Positions 44,070-55,064 of a stretch of DNA of 64,000 bases are shown here, piece after piece. The notes under the pieces are model-generated. The model was not told the origin of the DNA and ran no database searches. It was given only the letters and a program-made list of their open reading frames with translations. How positions within the stretch are numbered: the stretch's first letter is position 1; each line of letters begins with the position of its first letter. The stretch lies in the NCBI GenBank assembly GCA_038277395.1, contig CM076193.1, positions 94,937,583 to 95,001,582 of the forward strand, written 5' to 3'. A program made the position numbers and the translations under genes. This stretch comes from Dryocosmus kuriphilus (lineage: Eukaryota; Arthropoda; Insecta; Hymenoptera; Cynipidae).

Positions 44070-44690
44070 CACAGCCCCACAAAAAAAAAAAATTTTCTGA
44101 AGCCAGAGCTAAACCACCATATTCATACGTTTTTGAGGTCGCTGAATCCGAATCCGGGGTCAGTTTGGCCCCATCAGGTCAGGATAAAGTTCAATTCAAG
44201 GTCAAAGTCAATAAAACCATTAGATCGGAGAAAACCTCGACTCTAAGACGTTTTCAGGGTCGCTGAATCCGATTCCGGGGTCATTTTGACCCGATAAGGT
44301 CAGTATCAAGGTCAAGTCAAGGTCAAGATGAGAAATAATGATCTAATCAGTATGAATTGTTACTCTAAGACGTTTCTGGGGTCGCTGAATCTGAATCCAG
44401 GGTCATTTTGACTCCATCAGGTGGGGATTAAGGTCATTCTAACAATTAAGAAACCATTGAATTAAAGAAAACCTCTACTCTTATACGTTTTTTGATCGCT
44501 TAATCCAAATATAGGGTTAATTTGACCTCATGAGGTCAGGATCAAGGTCATGTTACGGTCTCAAAGTGAGAACAAAACATTTAATCTGAGGAAGCCACTC
44601 TTCTGAAATGCTTCTAGGATCGCTTAATCTGATTCTAGGATCATTTTCACCCCATTAGGTGAGGATCAGGGTCAAACGAAATTGTTTAAT
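44070..44690 (+). repeat. left TIR with ~125-bp subterminal repeats
   Basis: Five graded copies of a module GTCGCTGAATCCGAATCCGG, GGTCATTTTGACCCCATCAG, GTCAGGATCAAGGTCA occur at about 44135, 44250, 44375, 44495 and 44615, growing more diverged inward. The tip contains an A run (44081-44092). Confidence 0.9.
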
Positions 44691-44717
44691 ATGATTTTTG
44701 TTAAAATTTCTAAACTG

Positions 44718-46591
44718 TTACATTGAATTTCGGGAGTTATCAGTAGATTCACTGTTTTTTGTGATATATAACCCTTTTGTCTTCAAAAGATCTAAGGAGC
44801 GGTTTTTTTTACGCTTTACTCCGTTCTTGTTACTTTCTCTCTTTAATGACCAGCAGCAATCAGCTATCATATTGACAACCCATCGACCTTGATATCTCAT
44901 TTCCATTGTTTTTATGTCTTGATGGAGCCTCTCCCCTTGCTCTTTACTAAAAACTCCTACATTTTTTGGGAAGTAATCCATATATGTGAGTGCAAATAGT
45001 GTAACTTTAGACTCATCAAACACGCTAACTCCTTATAATTCGATATCATTTGAACCACTATTTCTTCTTAGTTTTTACTTTTATGGCTCCTAAGAAAATT
45101 CTCCACAACATCTTTAAAACTTATCCAGGCTGCTTTTTCCTTGTCATTCATGGTAGAAATGAAGTCACCATCTCTCATTAGTTTGCGTATTTGTGGTCCA
45201 TCGAAGATACCTTGAGTGATTTTTGCATCACTAAGATGAGGAAAAAGTTCTTTAAGTTTTTCGAAGCATTTTCCAGCTTTCTCCAAAGCTTTAACAAATT
45301 GCTTCATTAAGCCGAGTTTGATGTGGAGAGGTGGAAGCAAAACCTTACTGCGATCAACTAGTGGTTCGTGTAAAATGTTTGCAGAACCTGCCTGGAGAGA
45401 GGTTCTGTCCGTCCATGTTTTTTTAACATAGTGATTTGCGCGATCTCTACTGTCCCATAGACACAAAAAGCAAGGATGTTTCGTATATCCAGCTTGTTGT
45501 CCTAACAATATAGTTAAGATCTTAAAATCGCCGCAAATCAACCATTTGTGCTCAGAATATTTAATTGTCTCTAATATGAATTTTGATGTACTATATTCTT
45601 CCTTTAGTACGGTTGAATGCGCTATTGGTATTGGAGCATATACATTGGTGTTATGGAGTAATACTACCTTCAGACTTTGCTTAGAGGAGACTATGAATAT
45701 TCTCCATTCATCACCTTTATATATTCCCGTATGCATTTCATTCATTAACCCTTCCACGTCATTGCAATATACTAATGAAGGTTCCTGTATCAACGTGAAA
45801 TATTTTCTAAAGTTTTCTTTTCTGTTCCGGTAAAATGATGCTCTTGCGTCTTTAGATAGCCAGTTGTGTTGTTTCATGAATGAAGCTAAATATTCCGCTT
45901 TAACCTTAGGTAAACCTAAATCTCTCACAAGATCATTCATCTCTTCTTGATTTATAGTTTTGGGAGCCTTGTCTTGATCACTAGCTACATAGTTTTGACT
46001 GCTTGTACTCTCTCTTTCATCGCTTGGAGATTCCTGTTCTTCAACGTCATCCACATAGCAATCGTTTCGGATTGACATACTTTCAGGAGAATTGATTAAA
46101 GTTTCCAGTTCATGGTCAATGTCATAATTTTTCTCTACTGGTCTTATCAAGTTTGGTGCGTCAGGATATTGAAGACGATGAATGTTTTTTCTGTTAATTC
46201 CTTTTAAATTTGTCATGCAGATATAACAGTCTTCTTCGCATAATGGTTTTCGCCAACATGCAGGTTTCACAAACTTCACTTCAGATTCTCTTTTGGAATC
46301 ATATCTTGTCATCATCGTGTAACAAGCACTACATACTTCGTGTGGAGTCCACTTTTTATCTTGGTTAGCAACATCAATCCCAAAACAATCCTTGTAAATT
46401 CTCTTGATATTATTTGATATTGGTCTCCGTTTAGCTGCAAAGTAATACTTGGCACATATGTAACAAAATGCATTAGGATTTTTTTTGCAAGAATGTTCAG
46501 ATGAAGAACTTCGCGGGTTTGTTTGTAACAAAGACTTTGAAGTCTTTTTATTAAAAACTGTTTTATGTTTGTGTTTTATTTTAGGTCCCAT
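44718..46591 (-). pseudogene. uncharacterised transposase-like protein gene of the 44-48 kb element
   Basis: A 507-codon open stretch (46591-45068) starts MGPKIKHKHKT. It has two Cys-rich N-terminal modules (FCYICAKYYF ... VCSACYTMM, and EEDCYICMTNLKG), an acidic Ser-rich linker, then KGDEWRIFIVSSKQSLKVVL, KWLICGDFKILTILLGQQ, GYTKHPCFLCLWDSRDRANH, LLPPLHIKLGLMKQFVKALE and GIFDGPQIRKLMRDG. A TAA (45068) breaks it; the homologous continuation SLKLHYLHSH and YFPKNVGVFSKEQGERLHQD, YQGRWVVNMIADCCW follows at 45040-44800 after a frameshift near 44970. I recognise a widespread uncharacterised family of insects and marine invertebrates. Asp in ICGDFK, the CX2C...H and the HLH motifs are candidate active-site or zinc residues (inference). 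Clear TIRs and duplication show that here the gene belongs to a mobile element. Confidence 0.8.
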
Positions 46592-46599
46592 GAAAAATT

Positions 46600-46905
46600 A
46601 CGAAGACCCACGCATTAGGGTTCCTGGACCGATCACAGGTGAGTCCGCCATCCTGGGGGTGATAACGCTCATACCTCCCCAGGTCTAAGTATGAGAGCTT
46701 TCTGACTTTGACGAAGACAATGTCAACTCGTCGTCAGACACGCTACGGCTTCATCTTCGCACCCTAATGACCCCCTGCAAGGCAGGGCGCCACGCCGGCT
46801 TCGATACCACATTGGACTGGAAAGCGAACCATTCTACACATCTCCTTTCGAAGCAGTTTTCATCGTCCCAGTATCCCTCGCGGTAGCAGGATTTTGAATT
46901 TCTGC
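46600..46905 (-). other. fragment of RTE-like LINE leader inside the 44-48 kb element
   Basis: The sequence GTGAGTCCGCCATCCTGGGG, CTCATACCTCCC, AGGTCTAAGTATG and TTTCTGACTTTGACGAAGAC closely follows the leader of LINE copy 2 (38985-39240). It lies immediately upstream (minus strand) of the transposase-like start codon. It contains no LINE coding sequence. It may be a truncated insertion, or the leader may come from a sequence shared by both element types. Confidence 0.6.
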
Positions 46906-47379
46906 GGAAATATCGGACTGTCATTGCAGAAATTGAGTTATTTGCTCAGAAACTAAAGTTGAGCTTATCAGTGACGCTACACTAAGTCCTTTGATCATAA
47001 ACAAAATGTTCGAGCATGTTAAAGTTTTCCCTCTAAGTGATAAGCGTAAATGAATTGCGCTCAAGAAACTGTTTAATGTTTTATCTCTAACGCCAATGTG
47101 CGTACTCCAGAGGATCGTACTCGGAAACTTGATCCACACCTGTTAACCGTAGTTTAGGGGAGCATTGTTGGTCCATAAAATATCGCTTCTGTTGTCACAA
47201 CTGCCCATGCAAAAGAATAACATCAACCCTGACCTGATAACGTCAAATACACCATTGCTTTGGAATCGTAAACAAAAAGGACAAAAGGGTTAGATGACTA
47301 AAAAAACACTAACTCAAGTGATAACTTTCGAAATTCAATGTAATGATTCAGAAATTGTAACCAAAATCATTTTAAACAA

Positions 47380-47974
47380 TTTTTTTTGAACCTGATCCTT
47401 ACCTGATGCGGTGAAAATGACTCCAGAATGCGATTAAGCGACCTCAGAAACGTTTTAGAAGAGTGGCTTTCTCAGATTCAATATTTTTCTCTTTTCTAGA
47501 ATGTAACATGACCCTGGAATTATCCCATATTTGGATTCAGCGACCACAAAGATGTATAAGAGTAGAGCTTTTCTCCAATTAAATGTTTTTTTAATTGTTA
47601 AACTTAGAACGACCTTAAGCTCCACCTGATGGAGTTAAAATGACGCTGGATTCAGATTCAGCGACCCCAGAAACGTCTTAGAGTAACAATTCACACTGAT
47701 TAGATCATTATTTCTTATCTTGACCTTGACTTGAACTTTATACTGACCTTATCGGGTCAAAATGACCCCGGATTCGGATTCAGCGACCCTGAAAACGTCT
47801 TAGAGTCGAGGTTTTCTCCGATCTAACGGTTTTCTTGACTTTGACCTTGAATTTACCATTATTCTGACCTGATGGGGTCAAACTGACCCCGGATTCGGAT
47901 TCAGCGACCTCAAAAACGTATGAGTATAGTGGTTTAGCTTGGGCTTCAGAAATTTTTTTTTTTTGGGGGCTGTG
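47380..47974 (-). repeat. right TIR with ~125-bp subterminal repeats
   Basis: Inverse of the left TIR, with module copies at about 47410, 47530, 47655, 47775 and 47895. Its T run near the tip (47953-47964) mirrors the A run on the left. Between 46905 and 47380 I see only AT-rich DNA with no gene. Confidence 0.9.
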
Positions 47975-48024
47975 TAATGAGCAGTTCCGCTTTATGCTCA
48001 TATGCTATCTGCAGCAGCAATCCT

Positions 48025-49469
48025 GAGCCAGGACACTCCTGCCAAGGTTCCCTTGGATTATGGTCGCCATTACAGCTTTTTCATTTTACTCCGGGTGGCC
48101 TCCCTAAAAACCCTACACCGAGTTGTGCCCGGCACGTGGCTCTCGTCCCCGCCTTCACCGCTTTCAGCGCAGAGGTAGCACTTTGGCGCACTAGTGCAGT
48201 CAGCTGCTCTGTGTTGGCTCTCTCCACATCGCCACGACATTTTACTCCTATCTCGAGCCGTGCATAGTGCCGCTTGATGGCCATAGCCATGGCAGCAGAA
48301 ACAGCGTGGGATTACCTGCTTCCTTCTGACTCAGCAGTTGACCCATCTGATTTTTATGTGTCCTGCTTCCACCAGCTTGCTCGCCATTGTTTCCTCTAGT
48401 TCGACGAACGCACTGACGTTTCCCCATCGATTAACCCGAGACATATTAATCTTGGGGTCTAATCGAGATTCTGCGCCAAAAAAGCCAATTAATGCGTCTC
48501 TAACCTCCTCCTTTTCGGTCGCAGCGTCCAGGTCCCGAACGTCGATCTGTACTTTCGGCACGAGAACACGTACAAGACCGATGTCCTCCACAGCTGTCTG
48601 AAGTGCTTCCCTAAATTTCCCCCTATTCTGGGACTTAGCCCCAAGCTCCACAAGGACTCCGCCATTTCTGGTCTCCCGGATTGACGACACCTGTACCCCA
48701 TTTTCCTCAGGATTCACCTTGGCCTTAATGATCTTTAGAACCTCCGCATACTTTTTGCCCTCTGAGGGAATGATGAGGACGGCATCAGAGCGGAGGCGCC
48801 TCCGCTTTCTACTTTTCCTTTTTCTGGGCTTCTTCTCCTTTGGTTTGTCCTGAATGACTTCCTCCATTGTGTTCGCAGCCTTTCTCTCCTGGTGGCTCCG
48901 ACCTCTGACTTGGGTCCACTCGTCGTTAGGGTTTGTCTGCGATTTCTTCATTGGCTGCGTAGGAATGCCGTCGGTTGGACTAGGCTTGCTTCCATACGCT
49001 TCCTCTTCTCGTTGCTTTTCGGGGTTTGCTCGCCAACCTGCTTGCTGATGTTCCGGCAGGCAGTTTTGACAGCCTTGGAACACCTATTAACATTTTTAAA
49101 GGACTTTAGCAACTCCGCAGCCCTTTCCAGGTGGTCCCTGATATCCTTCTGAGTATTGGGGACTCTCTTGCATATATTATGCGCCGTCATCAACGCAGCT
49201 TTGATCTGCTCGAACAGCCCAGTCTCCATTCTCACGAAGGTCTCCTCATTGTCTTGTTTGCGTGTTTGGCCCCCCCCCCCCCCCCCCAAAAAATCCGTGG
49301 GGCCAGCGTTGACCACCGGGGCTTGCACCCGATCGGAATCAGCGGGGAGATTGGAACTCCCTTGGGGTAAATCGTTTTTACCACGCGTTTCCATCATTGA
49401 TTTTATTTCGGGGTTTCTTCCCCTAGCTGGTTTTTGTCCGCCCCGGGTATTTGATTTCCCCGGTATCAC
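48025..49469 (-). pseudogene. R1-like ORF1 (gag-type), two frames, copy E
   Basis: Frame one (49469-48948) begins upstream of METRGKNDLPQGSSNLP, has a poly-glycine run (C tract 49270-49287), then RDHLERAAELLKSFKNVN and ends after EKRKRMEASLVQ. Frame two (49083-48331) continues with TNPNDEWTQVRGRSHQER, a basic KPRKRKSRKRRR stretch, SEGKKYAEVLKIIKAKVNPE, VQIDVRDLDAATEKEEVRDA and HIKIRWVNC. A TGA at about 48331 interrupts; the same frame then has CFCCHGYGHQAALC, SWRCGESQHRAADC (first Cys changed to Ser) and CYLCAESGEGGDESH, ending near 48039. So one frameshift, one nonsense codon and one damaged knuckle. The start could be MMETRG or the further upstream MIPGKS. Confidence 0.8.
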
Positions 49470-49607
49470 CCATATCTGGAAGGCGTTCCCCTATCCGCAA
49501 CCCGGGGAGGCGCCCGATGGGGGACCAGCAAACCCCACACGGGGTTCTGTTGGTGGTAGAGATTCTGGTTCTGCCTGCACTCCCCTCTTTGGTTTCTATG
49601 CCACAGA

Positions 49608-51934
49608 ATGTCGAAATTCGCAAAGAGAGACTTTGTGCAGTGCCCTATATTTGGTCCTCCAAAAGATTTTGGTCCGAACGTTTCGCCAACGAGGGCTGAC
49701 ATTCTGCGATATTGTCAGGAGGTTCGAAGGCAAAAGAGCTGTCTTTCAGAAAAAGACAAGGAGCCTTCGTTCGGAGACATTGCCGACGAAATCCGTTCCA
49801 AACTAATAGTTATTTGGGAATCTGATTCTATCCCAACGGTCTCAGAGCAGCGCATTAAGGAATGTCTCACAAATCTTCATAAAAAATACACTACGTTGAA
49901 AAATTTATTGAAGGGTAAGACAACTTCTCAAAGTAATAAGGATGAGAAAATCGCCGCCTTCAAAGAGTACTGCTCTGAATTATATTTAGCACAGCCGCTT
50001 GTAAGTGCGTTGACTTGTCTAGGTGCTCCTCTCCTAAGGAAAAGAAGGTTCCAGCCATAGAGCATGCCTTCTATCTTGACCAAAGAGGAAAAAGACTCAT
50101 GGGAATCATCAGCGTAAACGTCTCTGAAACAAAAAAAATACATAAGAAAGCAGAACGTAATGCAAAAAGAGGCAGACTTGAACGGGGAGAGGGTGATGAA
50201 AGCGTTCCTACTGCATCGGCCTCCACATCTTCCTCTACGATTGATATGGATATAGATTTAGATTCCTTCTTTGAGCAAGGTGAAAGGGATAATTCTCCTC
50301 CTGAAATTAAGGTAAAGGTTGATGCTTCTACCGATGATGACGATTTTTACGACATACCATGCAGACTTGTACAGAAAAAGTCATCGCAGGCCAGACTTGA
50401 CTTATCTGAAGCCGCAGTAGTTGCTCAAAGATATGGTATAAGTCAACGGGCTGCGGCACATTTAAGCTCGTCTGTGCTCCTCGCTGCCAATCGAGCAGGT
50501 ATGATCTCCCCGGATATTTCTCAAGAAGTACCTGAGTGTCTAGTCATAGATAAAAGTAAGATAAGGCGCGAGAAAATTAAAACAGGCTCCAAGCTGAAGG
50601 AGGAATCACGCCATGAGGATTCTATTCGTGGCTTATACTTTGATAGTCGGAAAGACGAAACATTGACAGCCTCCGGATTTATTAAGGAGGAACACATATC
50701 TTTGGTGGCCGAACCAGGTTCTAAATATGTAGGCCATGTCGTTACATCATCGAGACATGCCCAAGATGAGTGTGATTCTATTTATAATTACGTAACAACA
50801 GAACTGAGTGGAGGTTTCGATGCAGTGGTAGTCGTGGGCTGTGACGGTACAAATACGAATACGGGCTGGAAGGGAGGAATTATTCGTCTACTAGAGGAAC
50901 GACTTGATCGTCCCTTGCAATGGGTTGTCTGTCTATTACATTTCAATGAGCTACCGTTCAGAAGTCTTTTCGTATTTATTGACGGACCTACCTCTGGTCC
51001 GAACAAATACTCAGGGCCAATAGGGGGACAACTTCCAACTTGTGAGACCCTCGATGTTGTAAAGTTTAAACAAGTTGAGTGTGACTTACCTGAGATTGAG
51101 CCCACTGATCTCAGCTCAGATCAAAGGTGACTTTATGAGATATCAGATGCCATACGGTCCGGAGCGTGCTCTCCTGAGCTGGCCTCCCGGAAGATAGGCC
51201 CCATCAACATGGCTCGCTGGCTAACAACTGCAAATAGAATTCTGAGATTATACATATCAACAAAAAGACCCACAAAGAAACTGCAAGTAATAGTTGAATA
51301 CTTACTCACAGTATACGTACCTCAGTGGTTCCACACCAGACGGGATAAGTCTATCGCTGATGTCAGTGGGCACCTCTTCCAAGCAATCAAATTGTCAAGG
51401 TTTCTTCCTCTGAAGTACCGAAATGTGGTAAACACTTCCATTCAGACAAACAACTTCTCTGCCATGCCAGAAAATATACTTCTTGGAATGGTAACCGACC
51501 CTAGGCTTACCGTTCGCCAAGACGCACTCACCAAAATCCTGGAAGCAAAACATAAGCAACAGACAACTATTAGATACAATATTGTGCCAAAAATTAATTT
51601 TGGAGCTCATGATTACACAGAAATGATTGATTGGGAACAGACAGATGTTTCACTTACCGTACCTCCAGTTTTAATTCCTATAACAGAGGATGAACTTACC
51701 GCTAAGCTATCTATGGCCGATGGCTTGGTACCAGACTGGGACTTTACATCTTTCCCTTGTCACACAGTAGCGGTGGAAAGAACTGTTACACTGGTAACAG
51801 AGGTGTGCAGACAAGGCATCGGTCCCGATGCTCGGGACCGACAGATACGCGCCACACTTGTTTCTCGAAAGACTGTCAACTTATTTGATACTAAGAAAGA
51901 CTTTGTGGGTATAATTAATGACTTTGAGACTTAA
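49608..51934 (+). pseudogene. transposase-like gene of the outer nested element; one frameshift, one stop
   Basis: Segment 1 (49608-50020) begins MSKFAKRDFVQCPIFG and contains EQRIKECLTNLHKKYTTLKN. Near 50015 the frame shifts; segment 2 (50018-51130) reads CSSPKEKKVPAIEHAFYLDQ, an acidic Ser-rich insert, LDLSEAAVVAQRYGISQRAA (HTH-like), YVGHVVTSSRHAQDE, VVVVGCDGTNTNTGWKGGI, PLQWVVCLLHFNELPFRSLF and GPTSGPNKYSGPIG. A TGA at 51128 interrupts the same frame, which resumes as LYEISDAIRSG ... NMARWLTTANRILRLYIST to the end at 51934. The order Asp (CDGT), CLLHFNE and MARWLT is hAT-like in spirit, but I cannot place the superfamily; it is a recurrent uncharacterised arthropod family. With one frameshift and one stop it is close to intact. 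It is flanked by its own TIRs. The R1-like copy E sits 65 bp upstream, in the presumed 5' UTR. Confidence 0.75.
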
Positions 51935-52054
51935 ATAAGCACGTTCTACATATGGTTGGTTGGTTGGGTAGGGCGTGGGTGGAGCCAGATGTGCAGCCAC
52001 CTCCACGTGGTGGGCTCTGGGTCACTCTAAGTAGTAGAACTCAGTGAGCGAAGA

Positions 52055-52417
52055 GCTGCACAAGTATTTAAGCGTTTTACTCGAAAATACGCAATCTTGA
52101 GCCATTTCCCCCTCCATGAGGATTGGCATGGGATGACTTTGGCGACCCGATACGGACCTCTACGCACCCCCTGATGACTTTTCATCGTAAAGTCACCCTT
52201 GGAAGGCATTGGTATCGATTTTAAGCCCATTTTTTCAAAACCTTAAATTTTAGTGTTTTTTAGTGAAATTTCGAGATTTCACCCTCAAAGAACAGACTGA
52301 AGATATTGTTCGATTTCAAAATTTCAAAGTGCGCTGAGTTTCGGATTGGACTGGGCCAATTTTCCGCACCCAGGCGTTTCGTGGACGGACAATGTTGGTT
52401 TTTCGCCTCAGCCTAAT
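52055..52417 (-). repeat. right TIR of the outer nested element, ~360 bp
   Basis: Begins GCACAAGTATTTAAGCG about 120 bp after the transposase stop codon and ends at CAGCCTAAT (52417). It is the inverse of the left TIR. The first ~60 bp after the stop (51945-52000) hold a GGTTGGTTGGGTAGGGCG stretch not found on the left. Confidence 0.85.
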
Positions 52418-55064
52418 AGGCATTTCTGCCATGTTTTCTTATCGGGCGAAACGGCCATAAAATCCGTCACTGAATAAGCGTTTTTCGCCATATTTTGTTA
52501 GAGGAATAGCTCTAATGCCAATATTTCTCAAATTCGTTTGAGGGTTGACCGGAAAACCACCCTACATCTGCCGGCCACAAGGTTCAAAACGTCAATCCTC
52601 ACCCCAAAGTTCCACCATCTCAAAAGACTCAGCATCCTGCGGTTCGGATTCCAGTCCAGAAGAATTCCCGCCCAGGGAAATAGCCAATCAGCGTGAAGGA
52701 AGGAAGGAAGCGAAGAGAAGTAAAGACAGCAGAGCAGACTGGCGGGCAGCGGAGTTCGTCCATCCTACTCTTGACCGCAAAAATCCATAGACCCAGGCTT
52801 TGCGCGCCTTTTTCTCTATCTTTTTCCCCACTTCGACACCGGTCGGCTTCCCGTGGCCTGAGAGCAGCTGCTAGCACGAGTGACTAGTCAGTGCGTCCGT
52901 ACATGTCCAGTTGTAAATGCGAAGTATAAAATATTGATTCCCGCTTACGGAGGTCGACAGTTTCTAAGGTAGGAATTTCAGTTTTCAGATGGCTTGGCCA
53001 AATTCCCCCAAATTTGTACTCTCTTCTTATACTACCTTGGTCGAATCATATTCTTTTACTACTATATTCCATGTATAATGATGTGCTAATTAATTATCCC
53101 TTTTGGAGTGCCGACGCCTGACCCACTTGTCCCTTATTGACCTTTCCCACCATGTATCTCACGAGTAACCATTCTCAGAGTAATATAACTTTGTATTCAG
53201 ACCCATCCCCTTCAGATTAGATCGTACTTTATAACCCTTTAAAATTTGAATCCCTTATATGATATGATGTTTGCATACAGTCAGCAGAACGCAGGCATGA
53301 TCTGCATGTAATTTCGTGAGCGCACAGTAACTGCAGTTGGACTGCATGAGCTGAAAAAAAACGTGATAGTTATATGCGCCTTCACAGCCTAACTGCAGAT
53401 TGTCGAACTGGCATGCTCCTAGCAAATGTTGTCTCAGTGCCACTGTGCGCAAATGTACGATCGGAAATTTTGTTTACTATTATTTATATTTATTTATTCA
53501 TTATCTTTATAATGTAGCTTATGCTACAGAAACATATTCCACGCCCACAAATGAATTCTAATAGTACTTATAATTTATTTATTCATTATTATATTACTGA
53601 TAGCGCATTTGATGATATGCGCTTCTCAAATAATAAAAGCAAATCATAAGTGGAAGTTTTATTTCAGAGAAAGAAGTTAAAGTACGCTTTTTCTAATATC
53701 AAGGTTCAATAAAAATTATCGTATAATGTAGCATTTTTAATATTAACTATATAATATTAAAATAATAATATTAATATAATTTATACTTCCGAAACTGTTG
53801 AAATATTTTTAAATAAATAATATTTTATGATACCTTAATTAACAAATATGAAAAATATTTCACAAAATGTTAAAATTAAAAATTATACTATTATATATTA
53901 TTTTAATGTATTGTTTATAACTTTTTTTGAAGTATTAAAATTGACTTCCATTTAAATACTCCCGCTTTCGATTACACTGACGTCATAGTGATCCTTTGCG
54001 ATACATCAAAATTGCTCCCGCGCATCTTGACAGTCGCATATATGTGCCAAGTGAAACGCGAGAAAAAATAAGTAAAAAAATTGAATACATTATTATTAAC
54101 AGTAAACTGCTTACAATATAATAATTATCAGAATAATATATCTTGATATCGAAATTTAATATCCAGTTATTAAAATATATGATCCAAATATTCTAACCTC
54201 AAATAGTTTAATATCTGGATATTAAATTTGAATGAAAAGAACGTATTTGAGATTAGAACTCTCTTCCATCAGTCTTAATTTTCAATTCAAAATTACATGA
54301 ATTGAAGCAGTTCAGCAACTGATTGAAACCAAGGGTATCCATCATTTTCGAGGTTAGTTGGTAGTTATTAGTATATGTTTCAAAATGTTAATCATTACAA
54401 AGTATACTTTTAAGTTCTCACATGTTTTTATAAAAAACTAAAGTTTTAAATTTTATAAATAAAAAAGTGTTTAATATTTATATTTGGACCCGCATCTGCC
54501 TGACATTTTGCGGCTGCAGCCTGGAAATTTACCTGCAGGTCCTGTAGACACTGTGCCGCTACTGTGCAAACATATTTCTATCTGGGACCAAACAAAAATA
54601 GAAAGAACCTTGGAACGTCAGTCTAATTTTTTTAGAAAACAATTTGTATGAACTTATATTCTTGTTTAAAGCGGTTTTTATAAATTATGTTATTTTAAAA
54701 CGTTCATGAAGGGACTTAACTTCAACACAGTTTTGAGGTTATATTTACAAGCATTGTTAACATAATAAACGAACCTGTGATGGTGTTCAGTAATGGAGTT
54801 TCTATTTAGGTTTTTAAATTTGAAAAAAAAACTTTGGTAATTTTTAATAATAATAAAGGATTATTATCAAATTAATTTGTAACTATAACAAATTAATTTT
54901 ATAACTTTTGTAATTAATTGATATAAATATAATTATATTTTCTATATAAGTTTATAATAATTAATAAATTCTTCTTCTCTATAACTATTTAGCTACAGCG
55001 TATTCGACTTTCTTTTTTTAAAAAATTTGTTATCAATCCAAGAGATTATACTAGTGAGTGTGAT
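52418..55064. other. AT-rich intergenic DNA, no gene seen
   Basis: 52545-52900 is GC-richer with short frames but no recognisable protein. 53450-55000 is strongly AT-rich with long A/T runs and no coding signal. A short imperfect palindrome (ATATCCAGTTATTAAAATAT ... TAGTTTAATATCTGGATATT) lies at 54160-54225. No TIR pair or LTR was found in this stretch. Confidence 0.5.

Larger units (their letters stand above)
44070..47974 (-). mobile_element. 3905-bp TIR DNA element inside R1-like ORF2; CACAG ends, TAA duplication
   Basis: Ends: CACAGCCCCACAAAAAAA at 44070 and the complement ...TTTTGGGGGCTGTG finishing at 47974. TAA flanks both (44067-44069, 47975-47977). The host proves the boundaries: deleting the element with one TAA gives CTGCTCATTATCTCGGAG on the minus strand, in frame as LLIISEQYS, the expected R1 endonuclease sequence. 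TIRs of ~600 bp are made of ~125-bp subrepeats. A 3-bp duplication, CAC-type tips and repetitive subterminal regions recall CACTA/EnSpm elements; PIF/Harbinger elements also duplicate TWA. The encoded protein does not let me decide. Confidence 0.9.
40821..49542 (-). mobile_element. R1-clade non-LTR retrotransposon, copy E (full span, interrupted)
   Basis: The poly(A) tail is a 33-bp T run (40821-40853), then the family 3' UTR, ORF2, ORF1 and the 5' UTR ending CACACGGGG. The target duplication GGTTCTGTTGGTGGT is visible at 40806-40820 and 49543-49557, 15 bp, close to the 14 bp known for R1. This is the only copy with both ends and both ORFs. The 3905-bp element at 44070-47974 splits it. Removing the inner element leaves about 4.8 kb, a normal size for the clade. 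Unlike copies A-D it did not land in the poly-C satellite. Confidence 0.9.
40203..52417 (+). mobile_element. outer long-TIR DNA element of unassigned superfamily (nested host)
   Basis: Long TIRs lie at about 40203-40562 and 52055-52417, starting ATTAGACTGGGGCGAAAA (left) and its near complement (right). A plus-strand transposase-like gene lies at 49608-51934. After removing the R1-like insertion (40821-49542) the element would be about 3.5 kb. The exact tips and target duplication are not settled, because a GGGCGAAA...TAAAATCCG motif occurs in direct orientation just beyond both TIRs. Confidence 0.7.
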
